Source of the DNA: Physcomitrium patens
Taxonomy: Eukaryota > Streptophyta > Bryopsida > Funariales > Funariaceae
Reading direction: 5' to 3'
Assembly (NCBI RefSeq): GCF_000002425.4
Contig: NC_037260.1
Span: 11,823,912 to 11,887,911, forward strand
Length of the DNA stretch: 64,000 bases
Position numbers and translations under genes: made by a program. This document shows positions 13,101 through 24,649 of this stretch, one piece after another (within the stretch, counting starts at the first letter, position 1; every line of letters starts with the position of its first letter). The notes below the pieces were generated by a model. That model saw only the letters and a program-made list of their open reading frames with translations, was not told the origin of the DNA and searched no databases.

Positions 13101-15024
13101 CTTCCTCCTCCACTCTCTCGTTTTCTGCTTTTCTTCCACGAGCCCCCAGCGATGGGAACTTGTGAGGGAACGTTGGATGCGAACTCCCGGGAGCTTAAGA
13201 GGGCGTGGGGAACATAGGACGGTAGGCTTGGAATTAAGAAAGGGAGGGGTGGGTCCTCGACTGTTCTGTGCGTGGGTGAGGAGTCCACGACAGTTCTGAG
13301 TGGAATTTCGTCTTTGATGCACCTTAATAACGCTTGTGGATGAATGTAGAATGACTCCAGTTCCGTATTATTTGTTTCATTCTTTGTATTGTTTTCTTTC
13401 GTTTTGCCCATTTGTGTTGCCGTGCTTGCTACCATTTGTCAATGGAATAAAAAATCTCGTGGAAATTCTTTCTTTGGTAAAGTATTCTTTTCACCTTTTT
13501 GAAAAACAAGTATTAATTTATTTTTTAAAAAGTTTGTGTTATGTAGAATATTGTCACTTGGATTGTGATTGAATGCTGATTTTGACCGGCATGGTACATT
13601 GCACCATCCCCATTCATTGCCATGATGGTCCTTATTGGAAAACACTTACTCAATTTTTCACATACATTTATACATGTCCTTGAGGGAAGGTCAACATTTT
13701 CCCACATTTTCATTCCCAATCTCCAATCTTGTCACACAATTTCATTTCATTTTCCAAAAAAGCATAAGTTTAGTTTCGTTTCTTCGTATAAACTCCATCA
13801 TTGTTCTACTTATCGATACTCAAACACACTAGATTTTTCTTAAACGATGGGAGTGAAAAAGAGAAACTCTTTGTAAGAAATAATAACACGTGTATCCAGT
13901 ACCGTTGAATTTTATGTTGAAACTGTAGGTTTTACTCATTCGTTCAGTAATTCCATATCAAATTTTAGCAGTAAAAAGTTTCCAGAAGCAGAAACCACAG
14001 CCTAGGATCCGATTTATGAAACGAAATAGGTAAAACGATGTAAATATTTTTCATTAATGACGATGTCTAGGAGCTGTCAAATTTGAAGCGAAGGGTACTT
14101 GGCAACATGTAATTGCTACATAATTATTTTTATATTTTATATCACATAAAACTTCTTTCAATTCTCAAGCTTTCTTTCTGGGCTTTCACGCTGTACCTGT
14201 ACAAATTCTGTCAGGAGGTGTAAAGAAACTGGGGTCCACGCCATTCAACAAATCGAATGGGATTTCATCGCCATCAATTTCCAGCGTTGGAAACATCACC
14301 AAAGAAACGCATTAAAAACCTTGTTTCGAATTACGGTCTTGGAACTCATCAACGCTTTACTAGTACAGCAGTCGAAGCCAACTAATAGAAACCACATTGA
14401 AACACTATAGCCTTCCCATCGGAGAACCTCCAATCGCCTCAGTTATAACTCGGCATTAATCCATGCCTTGCCAGTCACGGCCAAGTTGGGCGAGGCATCA
14501 GAATCAGTGAATCAGGAGGTTCCACACTCGCAACAAAGAGATCGCAACCTTTGCTCGCTTCAAACCGTCCATCGATCAGTCCAGACGATGTCATTGTATC
14601 AATGAAGCTCTCTCACTGGTCGAGTATTTTCGTGTAGTCTTGTTTGCAAACGCTTGGTCTAGTTTTAGTGTCCAAGTCAGTTTGTTAGAATCCAGTACGA
14701 GCTCGTCTTGTTGCAAGTTGGAACGTGAATCACCACGACTTTGAGGAACATCACAGTCCTAATGTCGATAACGAGACTCGGGTCCTTCATGAAGGGCTCG
14801 CTTAGCTTCGATCATACAGAGCGTAGTTCCTGTGAATGTAGTGTGACAGTCGATCCGTTCTAATGATAAAAGCAAGTCTACTCTGAGACTCGGAGCGCAA
14901 AAGAAAAGCTAATACAATCAGCAGTTGGGCACATTGGAGGCGAGCGAGGTGGCGAACTGTGAGTGAGGATGGGGCCTGCGATGTTGGTGATTGATTCACG
15001 ATGCTTCTTTACCTTGACATCCTG

Positions 15025-15110
15025 TTTTCTTTTTCTTTTTCCCTGAACTTTCTTTTTCTTTATGCTCCACCTCGAATCTTTTCTTTCTCTCTTCTTTTCG
15101 TTTCGATTCT
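15025..15110 (+). repeat. Pyrimidine-rich (CTTT)n-like tract
   Basis: On the plus strand this stretch is almost all C and T with repeated TTTCTTTTTC motifs, interrupted by a short mixed segment. Its significance is unknown; such tracts are frequent near plant promoters and introns. Confidence 0.6.
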
Positions 15111-15267
15111 TTATCTGGAAAATAATATATTTACCGATTCCCGACTATACCCACGTTGTGGCTCTCGCTTGATGTAATGGAGAATGAAGTCAATTGTAAA
15201 AGAAGGCGAGGAAGAGAACAATAAAAGGAAATACATACGTGCATACATATATAATTACGTATATATG

Positions 15268-15288
15268 CCCTAAACCCTGAACCCTAAA
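15268..15288. repeat. Short telomere-like motif (CCCTAAA-type)
   Basis: Three degenerate CCCTAAA units in a row, with another TTTAGGG copy about 40 bp on. It resembles the plant telomere repeat or 'telo-box', and is too short to be a relocated telomere. Confidence 0.6.
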
Positions 15289-16723
15289 CAGATATAGGAT
15301 CGGAGTTGTGCTCTTTAAGTTGGATGATTTAGGGTTTTGGTGGTGGAAGTTCATTAATAAAATAAAATTCGTGGATAGACACGAACCTTGATATTTCTTT
15401 TCCAAACAAGGTGATTATGATTCAAGGATAAAGTGAGAGACTTAAATTACTGAGAATGTCCCTATTTTTCTTCGTTATCTATCTTCTTCTTCTTAATTAA
15501 TTAATTATTTTATTTATTTTTATTTTAATACTTAGAGAGATTAAACTCAGACTCTTTTGTTAATTTTTTTTGAAAATCTATTGCTTCAAGTGGATTTGTT
15601 TGATGCATATGTTGTGGGCTTTTATAAGTTTAGATCATAATTTTTTTCATGTTGAAATGGACAATGTGAAGTTTGGTATGTGGATAGAGTAGTTTTATGA
15701 AATCTTAAGGTTTATCAAGTAGGATGCAGATATTTCCTAATGATATTTTAGCACTAAGCTAAAAAAGAAATTTCTATGTTTAGAGTATATAATCAACATA
15801 AAATACTCATTTTATTCTGACTGATTAAATTTTTTGTTAATGATAAAATTATTTACATCATGTAATGAGACTGTGCTAAAAAAAAGCCGATAATAGATGA
15901 TGGGCAAGAAGTTCATAAATTATCTTCACAATCATTTCATGTTTTAAAGAAATGATGGGATAATTAAAGTTGCAAGAATTCTCATTGGGTACATCTTTTG
16001 GTGCAAAATTATAAAATTGTAGCCTTTTTTTACTGCATGTCACCTTACTTCTTATTATGTAATTTATCCCATTTTAATTTTTTCCCTCACATTAGTTATT
16101 TATAGAGATAAATAAATATAATGTAATTTGGTATTGCACAAACCAACTTTTTGTATCATATTACATGCAAAAAAATATTTTAAAATAGAATTGTGAGTGT
16201 TTTTAAAATTTTAAAAGGAATGATAATAACCAAGCAAAGTATTTCCCATCAGGTTATAAAATTTTTATTTGAGATAAAAGTAGAAATAATGTGTGCATGG
16301 TAAGAGTTAAGGTCACTTAAACTTGAGCTCTAATTTAATTTAATTTATTCTTAACTCTATTAAAACCACACACACAGTTCTAAGAATGGTTCTAGGTTTG
16401 GACAAAAAGCTGATTCCAATAAAGTTGATGATATACTTTTGAAGTCGTCGAAAGTGTGTCGAATTCGACATCTGGATTGAGACCCCAGAAAGTTTCGAGA
16501 CGTGGGTGGGCCTTATCCACGGTGGCACTGAAGCCATCCACGGTAATGAGGCGAGAAGAAATCAGGGGGGCCGGTAACCGGACAAGCCTGTGGAGGCTCA
16601 CACGCCAGGGGCAGTGGAAGCGTGACGACGCTCAAGGCGCCCCCACCCTCACCCCTTTAGACAGTGTTTAGTTAGGTACCAGATTTCGAATTTGCTGTTT
16701 TGTTGAGCTTCAGAGAATTGGCC

Positions 16724-17515
16724 ATGACTGCTCTCGCGTCCTCCTCCATGGCGGTGTCGTCGACAGCGCTCTTGCAGAAACCTGGCTCAGCGGCAGGCCA
16801 TGTGCTGCAGAATTCGTTTCTGAGTGGGAGTGTGTCGTTGCCGAGGGCCGCAGCGAGCTGTGGCAGAGTGGCATTTGCTAGGAAGGGGCTTGTAATCGTA
16901 GCAAATGGGAGGAAGAAAGCAGTCGTGGAGAAGGACGAGAGCGAGGTTGACCAGCGATTCAGGCTGAATAATTTGTCGCCGCAGCCGGGGTCCAGGCACA
17001 GACAGAAGAGGAAGGGGCGTGGTATTGCGGCAGGGCAGGGAGCTAGCTGCGGGTTTGGTATGCGAGGGCAGAAGTCGAGGTCGGGGTCGGGCGTGCGCCC
17101 GGGATTCGAAGGAGGTCAAATGCCATTGTACCGGAGGTTGCCGAAGCTGAGGGGGATTGCGGGAGGCATGGGAGCTGGTTTGCCTAAGTACGTGGCGGTC
17201 AATTTGACCGACATCGCTGAGAGCTTTCAAGAAGGTGAGGAGGTTTCGCTCGAAGCATTGAAGGAGAGGCGCGTGCTGAATCCCTCGGGTCGGGACCGGA
17301 AGTTGCCGTTGAAGATTCTTGGTGATGGTGAGCTTGATTTTAAGGTGAAGATCAAGGCTGGTGCCATTTCTGCTGCCGCTAAGGAGAAATTGGAGACCCT
17401 CGGATGTGAATTTGAAATTCTTCCTAAGAAGAAAAAGTGGCTCTCTGCTCAGTATTTGAAGAACCAAGCACGTGCGGACGCGTACTTTGTCAAGAAGAGA
17501 GAGGGGAGCGCATAG
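16724..17515 (+). CDS. RPL15: Plastid large-subunit ribosomal protein uL15c (L15), nucleus-encoded, single exon
   Basis: A 263-residue protein of the uL15 family, a component of the chloroplast 50S subunit involved in late large-subunit assembly. The ATG at 16724 sits in a good context (GCCATGA); an upstream in-frame TTG adds nothing. Residues 1 to about 65 are rich in S, A and basic residues with few acids, a typical chloroplast transit peptide. The mature part then shows the hallmark series: '[12 protein letters not shown]', the Gly/Arg/Lys-rich '[27 protein letters not shown]' region (residues about 96-122), '[18 protein letters not shown]', 'EVSLEALK' and '[19 protein letters not shown]'. 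A basic plant-plastid extension, '[13 protein letters not shown]', closes the protein. No intron is present. It converges on the HAKAI-like gene. Confidence 0.96.
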   Translation: MTALASSSMAVSSTALLQKPGSAAGHVLQNSFLSGSVSLPRAAASCGRVAFARKGLVIVANGRKKAVVEKDESEVDQRFRLNNLSPQPGSRHRQKRKGRGIAAGQGASCGFGMRGQKSRSGSGVRPGFEGGQMPLYRRLPKLRGIAGGMGAGLPKYVAVNLTDIAESFQEGEEVSLEALKERRVLNPSGRDRKLPLKILGDGELDFKVKIKAGAISAAAKEKLETLGCEFEILPKKKKWLSAQYLKNQARADAYFVKKREGSA

Positions 17516-18963
17516 ATTCAAGACATGGTTGAGGTTTTTCGTAATACTTTTTGTCTCTTACTTATCAATAGCTTTATTCTTGTTAACTAATGTAGGAAAG
17601 AGAATTTTTACCCGTTTCATTAATGAGCAGTTTTCGTTACGTACAATGTGGTCTAGGTCGTTTCCATTTGATTACATTATTTAGTTGCTTTGAAATTTGG
17701 TGGACAATTGTATGCAATTCTTCGTGAGCTTTTGGATAGAAACAGCGTTGCCGTCTCTGCGACAGTGACATAATTGGATTTTGATTCTCCACCACAATTC
17801 GGTTTTATTTGTCGAAAAGTTCCCTGTTTAGATGGATAGTGTGCAATCGTGACTGCATACATGACTAGGGTGCAGCAGGTTGAAATCCTTCGTTATGAGG
17901 TTGAAATGGATACCTGTTCTTAGGTTATAGTAGCCACACATACATGTGTTACATCCAAGTTGAGAAAAAATGATCTTCTGAATTATTGTGCCTTTAGGGT
18001 TTGCCTTCTTTTGTGACTTGCGGCTTTTTGAGCAGTTCATGGTCGCAAGAATGAGTCGTTGACATCAATGTGGATTTTGTTTTCTCAGAGAGAATATTCA
18101 CATGAATTTTTTTCATTAGATCAGATTAGTTGCATCAGTTTACTAAAGAATTTTTTTTCTTCTACAATTTTCTCCAATCAAATTTACATGATACATTTAT
18201 AAACAATGTATGACGATGCTGTACACTAAAAAAGCAAAGGACCTTTCACGAGTTCTTACAGAATCCGCGTATTAAGGTCGCTGTACGGTATTGGTCGTGC
18301 AATATTATGTACTTATGAACAATTTCTTTTAGGTTTACAGTCCATATGAACGAAGTGGATACTCGCAGTACAGTTCTTCCTAAGCTCTGCGGGTTCCGGC
18401 ATCAGAAACGCTCTCTAGATCAAGTTTCAAAAAAGATTAAATCGATATCTCCGGCGCTATGTCGAGTAGCCTTTTATCATCATGCCCCTCACTTATACGG
18501 ATAGAATTAATACGTCCAAAGTAGCCAGCCTAAGGTTTTCTCCTCAGAGAAGGCTACTCAAGAAATATGTGTAACAATATAGTCTTTCTCATTGGGTAAT
18601 ATTTTCTGCAGCTACTGATTTCTAGCAGTTCTTATCTCTGGTAAGGTTGATCAATGACGAGATGAGAACGGCAGCTACGATGCATCAATAGTGTCGCGAA
18701 TCTAGATCGGCTTAGAGTTTCTCCATGAGAGTTCACATCTTTCATCAACTTAACCCTAGTGGACTTTACAGAAACACCTGCTCGTCTTTCGCAGCATTAT
18801 ACCTCTTGCTGGCTTATAAGTTTACCAGAATATGAGATGGATTGGCGTCCTGGTAGCACAAGTTGCGTCCGAGTTTCGGTCTCCGTGCGTTTGTCCAACT
18901 TCGCTGACTGCTTGAGAAACTGATTACACTTGCGATTGCGTCATTTGCACAGTGAGTAGCTCA
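17516..18963. other. Intergenic region between convergent genes
   Basis: About 1.45 kb separates the plus-strand uL15c stop from the minus-strand HAKAI-like stop, so it must contain both 3' UTRs. No motif-bearing ORF was found. No polyadenylation site could be assigned with certainty. Confidence 0.6.
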
Positions 18964-21233
18964 TCAATTTGCAGGAGGCAACCATCCAGGGAAACCTTGT
19001 CCTGGACGAGGAACACCAAAGTTGCCTGGATGTCCAGGCCCCCAACCGTAGTCTGTAATTGACTCCCCCAAATTTGGCCGGGTACCGATTAAAGCAGCCC
19101 GCTGAGGAAGGTGCCTTGGTGGTGGTGGTGGTGGAGGAGGAAGATGCCCTTCATGAAACCTGGGTATGCTGATGGGAGGTTTAATGGTCCTAGGGTGGCC
19201 AAATTCAGGTAAAAAATGTGGCCTAGGGGAACCGATTTGTGGCCCATATCTATCTTGTAGCATTCCACCCATTGGCCGTATATGTCCGAAGCTATCAGGG
19301 GGCCTCCGGGGACATCCATTCGTGCCATATCCGTCTTGCGGGATGAGATTCACAGGCCATCCTCCTGGCGGTGGTCCTGGAGGAGGCATTGCTAGGCTCG
19401 AGCAAAATTCTCTGTGAGATTCAAGCCGGAGAGAACAACCTCCAGATTCACGGAAAGTGGGAATTTTTTGAAGATGATTGGGTGGAGGGTAGAGCGGGGG
19501 AAGTGGCAGAGTTGAAGGCTGTTGGCAATGTTGAGCTTGCAGTACACGTTCTCTTTGCTTTGGCAGGTCTTTCGAAGATGACAGAGACGACGGTTGATGT
19601 CCACCTCGTGGCCCTCGACCACGTTCTCTTTTCCTTAAACAGTGATAAGGGCCTGTGTCACTTCTCCTGTCCCTCTGGCTCTGCCCTTCATGTGCCTCCA
19701 CTTTATATATGTCTCTCAATTTCTGTCCTTGTTGAGTTGAATCCCAGCTTATATGTTCTTGTTGCTGTCTCGAATCTACATTCCCTGTAATAGAATATGA
19801 AAGGCCAATATGTTCGTCCCTGCTTTGAATGGACCGTATAGGAGGAACTTGCGGATTCTGATGAGAAATTTTAGATAGCCGTTGTGAATCTTCTTTTTTG
19901 AGGATGATCACTTGCAAACTGGTGGAGGAGTTCCGTCTTCGAATTACGAGATCTGATTGAGATTGACTAGCGTCTTCAGGTGGGATCTGTACACTGAGCA
20001 GAATGTCTCATTGAGGTAGGAACCGATTGTGCATTTGCGTGTTCCAGCTTGTGCGGAAGGATTGAAATCAAATTTACAAGGTGCTTGAGGGCTAGCTGAC
20101 TTAGCATTCGATGTAGCATTTACACCTTCGTAATGATTTGACTGTTGAGCGAGATTACTGATATTGTACACGGTCCACAGTCAAGGTTCTAAAAAATATG
20201 ACTTAAATGGAGTTTGATGACCTTCAGATCTTCGTACCTGGAGCTGATTAGGAGTGATTTTTGTTGATTCGGGTTGAGAAGGTTGTGAGTGGTCATTGGC
20301 GATGTGCCACTCAAAATCGGGCCGCAATACAAAAGACCGCAGACAGCCAGGGACACCGCAGATGTATATGCCGACACTTACATCTACTTTCTGAATTCGT
20401 GCCACTTTTCCTTTGCACCTGCATCCCATAATCCATATCATCACCTAGCAGCAGGAGGCCATTCAAATCGTCGGAAAGAGGACATTCACTTTGAGGTGCC
20501 CTTCTATAAGAGTTCAAAGCTGCATCCTGACTCGTCCAAAATTTTCTATAGCAAGTTGCGTTCAGAAAAAGTACTGGGTTAACTTTGATGTTACAAGCAG
20601 TTGTTGGCGTTGTTCGCTACGTTAGCACCAGTCTTGATAGAGCTCAAACATCAAGCATCTCATCACGTAGAAGAAGAGTTATATATAATCAAGGAGAGGT
20701 TATTCTAGAGAATTTTATGGCTCTTTACTTTCCCAACTTGATAAGATTTAGTACCAGGGGTGAAGAGCGTACAAGAAACATGTAGAATCATTTTCGGCAC
20801 AAGCAAGGCACAACACGTGATGGCATTGTTCCTGCAGAAAATCACCAAGTAGCATCATGTAATTCTCAGAGTGTAAAATTGACACATGAAGCAACCTCGT
20901 CACAATGCAAGTCGTTTTATGGCGAAAGTTGATTATGCTTAGGGGAGGGGGAACGAAAGCTGAGGGTTATACCATGCGGCCATAGACAGCAATCGGAAAA
21001 TTGCACCTCAAGCAGATGTGGACCTTCTCCCCAGATTTGCGTTGCGCTTTGAATCCTACTATATTCACTGTGCAAATGTCGGACCACGAAAATCCTAATC
21101 CATTTGCATGAGGCAAATCCGCACCAATTAGCTTCGAGGGAAGAGACGCCTCATTGGCCTCCAATAAATTTTGCTCTGCTTTCAACCCTGAATTGCCCCC
21201 TGCCTTGCTGAGTCGTATCGTTAAATTCACCAT
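18964..21233 (-). CDS. HAKAI: HAKAI-type E3 ubiquitin-protein ligase (RING + C2H2), four exons
   Basis: Plant HAKAI is a conserved partner of the m6A mRNA methyltransferase complex (with MTA/MTB, FIP37 and VIRILIZER) and carries a RING-type ubiquitin-ligase fold; it is probably nuclear. Exons: 21233-20973 (ATG, 87 codons, GT donor), 20831-20773 (59 nt), 20418-20238 (181 nt) and 19986-18964 (TGA). Phases match at every junction, giving about 507 residues. Exon 1 ends in 'HICLRCNFPIAVYGRM', the HAKAI RING start (CxxC). Exon 2 gives 'CHHVLCLACAENDSTCFL' and exon 3 adds 'CKGKVARIQKVD', completing the last CxxC across the splice. Exon 3 continues with the HYB-type C2H2 finger 'YICGVPGCLRSF...FEWHIANDH'. 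The long last exon is Gln/Pro/Gly-rich, with an eight-proline run and 'GPPPGG', like the disordered tail of plant HAKAI. The last intron is the least certain: another reading frame at 20141-19990 could form a small extra exon. The family call is strong; methyltransferase association is family knowledge. Confidence 0.88.
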
Positions 21234-22400
21234 TTCTTTAGACTCGACTACATGTCCTTATTTCAAGACGAATTCCGTGGCAGCACTTCAATCAACTTAA
21301 ACACCAAGAGTCCACTAATACTCCGGCTTGCTAAACCCTCATAATGCTGCAAAAGCCAGAAGATACCAGGTACAAGCGAGCTCTACAATATCCCACAAAT
21401 GAAGAATGTTGTATCTGTATGATAAGCAAAGTCTTGACAGAACGTGCTAAGCATACTGGTAATGCGATGGCAAGCCAGAACACAATGTTCAACGTTAATC
21501 TATGAGTCCTAATTGTGATAACTAGCGAGATATAAAGTGACGCAGACTATAGAAATGGTCCCAAAAAATTACCTAAAGAAAGAATCCTTCACTCATGACC
21601 ATCAACTGAAGACCCAACAACTGGACTTATTTACAAGATCACATTTTAAAAATATCCGGTACAGGTATAGTACAACAGGAGCGCGCAAAGCACCCAAAAA
21701 TAACAGGACAGACAATGTAATGCGGGTCACGAGGACTCCCAAAGGAACGTCGAACAGACACTCAACTCTCAGTTGCGCTAACAATCACATTCGACCCTCT
21801 TCAATCCCGCCTCTCTTGTATTATTTCATATAAAATTCACAAAAATGTGAAAAAAAATTCAGTAGAATGAATCAAAATACCAGCCTCACGTCCCAATTCG
21901 GCCCAATTCCACCCCGAATGAAATCAAGAACCCCTCCAACCCTCGCTTCAACACATTGCCGACAGCGAGTGATTGAAGCTCAAGAGACTTCCAAGACCAA
22001 AAAGAAGGCCGTAACCGAATTTTCGAAGGTTCTGAGAGATCCGCGACGCGCCTGAGACATGCATGGCGATGCACAATAGGGGGTGCGTGTGTGCGAAAGA
22101 GCATGAGAGAGTGGCGATGGCGAAGCTGCAGGAACAACAGCAACGGGGCGAGGAACTTAAGCAAGCAAGCAAGCGCGTAACGGCGCGGGAGCGGACGAAG
22201 GGAGACGAGTCGCCACGGTGGCAGGTGGGCGGGTCCAGCTGGCGACTCGCCCATGGGTCTGATTGGCTGTTGCTGTTCCGTTCATAACTGATGTGGCGTG
22301 GCGTGGTGCTGATGCGTCCGAACGAACGGATGAAGCTTGGATGAGGAACATCTGCGCGACGTGTTTTCATTCATCTTAAATTAGTGGGTCCCTTTAATTC
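21234..22400 (-). promoter_or_regulatory. Likely 5' UTR and promoter region of the HAKAI-like gene
   Basis: This roughly 1.1 kb block upstream of the HAKAI start is less AT-rich than the DNA beyond 22.4 kb and ends abruptly at a sharp AT-rich border. A CCAAT box (ATTGG on the plus strand, 22262-22266) lies near its far end. ORFs in it lack motifs. Assignment as leader/promoter is by position. Confidence 0.35.
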
Positions 22401-23267
22401 TATTCATGGGTCTACAAAATCCACCATTAGGATGATTATTTATATATTTATTTATAATTCAATTAGATTTACGAATTTACATTGTTTTAAATTTCATTTC
22501 AATTATTTTTTTGCTAATTGAAATCAATTTTTTGTTTTATTGCTTTACATTGTTTTTATGTGGACCACTTTCATACATTTATGTGACATGATTTGATTGA
22601 ATGCTCCATAGGGAATATTATAAGATCACAAAAGTGTTCAATAATGTGATGTAATTTTTTTGGAAAAATGAAACATATTATTTTATAAAAATTATTGTAT
22701 GTTGCATTAAACTTATTTTTTTAATCTTCACAACAACTAAGATTTAAATTACAAGTTCAATTATTAACTTCGTGAGAATATTTGGTTAAAAGAATTTATT
22801 TATTTTTATTTTTTTAAATACCAAAATTTCATTTATTCTGTTCTTATTTTAATGTGTATATATAGTGAAAATACAAATACCTTCAATCTATAGAAATCAC
22901 AGAATTTTTTGAATATTTTTGAAGCTTTATCTTTAATTAGTATTATGATTTTAGTTTGTAAATGGTTGTAATTTGAAACAAATTAATTTTAATTCTAAAT
23001 ATAGAGCACTTATGACTTGTAAGATTTGAAAATACTTGAAGATGTAACTTTCATCTCATGTGCATGTAATGAAAATATGAATAATGTAACAGATATTTTA
23101 ATGCAATCAGATCTTTAAATAATGACTCATTTTGATCATCACAACAAATTATTGATTTAGTTTGGTGATTTCAGTTGCATATACGTTTTGTAAAGTACTA
23201 AAAAATAAAAGTGTATCTAAGATATACTTGTAATCCTTGAAACTTTATTAAAGATAATTCATAAAAA

Positions 23268-23293
23268 ATATATATATATATATATATATATAT
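23268..23293. repeat. (TA)n microsatellite
   Basis: About 26 bp of alternating TA in intergenic DNA. Confidence 0.9.
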
Positions 23294-23653
23294 GACATGA
23301 AAATAAAATAAGAAATTGTAGTTTTAAAAGCTAACTTACCATTTAACATCGCAACTACAAATAAAAAATATTTTTGCTTGTATACAAAGTTTTTTTTCTT
23401 TATCTTTTATATCCTTTATTTATATCAATCAATTAGATAAGTTATATGATAATACAATATTAAAATCTAAATAAATAAATTGTTATTAAGCTACTATTTT
23501 TTTATTTGATAATGATATTACTAGTATGTTTTTAATTACAATATCTCAAGATCATTCATATACATACAAAACATATTGAAGAGTTCTAAGTCAAATTATT
23601 ACTATTTATATATTATCACTATTTAGTTATAAAAAAATACACCTAACTTCTTC

Positions 23654-23679
23654 ATATATATATATATATATATATATAG
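23654..23679. repeat. (TA)n microsatellite
   Basis: About 26 bp of alternating AT in intergenic DNA. Confidence 0.9.
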
Positions 23680-24620
23680 TATTTTTATTTTTTTTCTTTC
23701 TAGATTCACTTGCTTATCAATACATCCAATCAACATCAAAATATTAAATTGGGAAATTATCAAGATCATTTTGTATAGAAATTAGTGTATTTAACTGAAT
23801 TAATAAAATTTATCTACATGGCTTGATGAAAAAAAGACAACAATTTATAATTTTGTACCCGTTTGTCAACATGACTGGTGGGTAAGTCAGGAATTGTTGA
23901 GTGTAAGAATCGTTGATGAAGAAGTATTGATGAGCTAATAAAGCAAAAAGAATGTTGACTTGAAACCAGTGGATTCATTGGAAGTTCAATACTTTTAGTG
24001 TCTGATAAACTCGTGAGGATCACATGCAATGTCTAAAAAAAAAACACATTAGACATGGGAAGCTGCAATTGAAGTTTTCTAAAATTTAATACATGAGGGG
24101 CCAGAAGCAAAGACTTTAACATCTTTTTTGTAAGACGAATTGAAATGCTCTTGAAGTAGTAATAATCAGTAAAGCCTTATGTAAGATTTATTATGGCTTC
24201 ATTGCAGCTTTAGAATTGAGCAATAAGTTGTGAGAATATCCATTGCAACTCAGGAAACGTTGATATATTAAACTCAAAGGATTCAACGTTGAATTGTTTT
24301 TAAGATACAAAGGGTGAGAGCTTCTTTTAGAAACTGGGCCCATAAATCATATACAAGTGTATTATCATGTAACCCTCTTCTACTCTACACACCCCAACAG
24401 TCCAACTAATAATAAAAACTTAACACATTATATCAACTCAACTTCACCTTAGATACTGTATTCGCTATACAAATTTTAATCCTACTTCACCTCTTCACAC
24501 TAGTGATTAACTTCTTTCAGAAAACAAAACAAGCCAATGAACCTATTAAAAAAAAAACAATAGAAAAAACTTCCCCCAATATATTCAAATATTAGAAAAC
24601 CCTGAACCGTTAGCCAGGGG

Positions 24621-24641
24621 TCCCTAAAACCCTAACCCTAA
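24621..24641. repeat. Short telomere-like motif (CCCTAAA-type)
   Basis: Three near-consecutive CCCTAAA-like units just downstream of the hydrolase stop codon, so probably inside its 3' UTR. Too short to indicate a former chromosome end. Confidence 0.6.
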
Positions 24642-24649
24642 AGCATGGG

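Larger units (their letters stand above)
13101..16723. other. Intergenic region upstream of the uL15c gene
   Basis: No supported gene. Minus-strand ORFs at 13.08-13.44 kb lack motifs. 13.4-14.2 kb and 15.1-16.4 kb are AT-rich. 16.40-16.72 kb becomes GC-richer and directly precedes the plastid L15 start codon, so it probably includes that gene's promoter and 5' UTR. Confidence 0.5.
22401..24649. other. AT-rich intergenic region
   Basis: No gene supported. Base composition is strongly AT with two TA microsatellites. The last few hundred bases before 24650 should contain the 3' UTR of the minus-strand hydrolase gene. Confidence 0.6.

Noticed and set aside
13076-13435. 119-codon minus-strand ORF
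   Set aside because: Low-complexity composition, no motif, no splice partners; overlaps other ORFs of equal quality.
15268-15288. Interstitial telomere
   Set aside because: Only about three degenerate units, far too short for a fused or healed chromosome end.
16787-17521. Long minus-strand ORF (244 codons) opposite uL15c
   Set aside because: It is the antisense shadow of the GC-rich uL15c coding region; no motif, and the plus strand is clearly the gene.
19944-20171. 75-codon minus-strand ORF between HAKAI exons
   Set aside because: It is out of frame with the last exon and has no HAKAI-like motif; direct splicing from 20238 to 19986 keeps phase without it. A small alternative exon is still possible.
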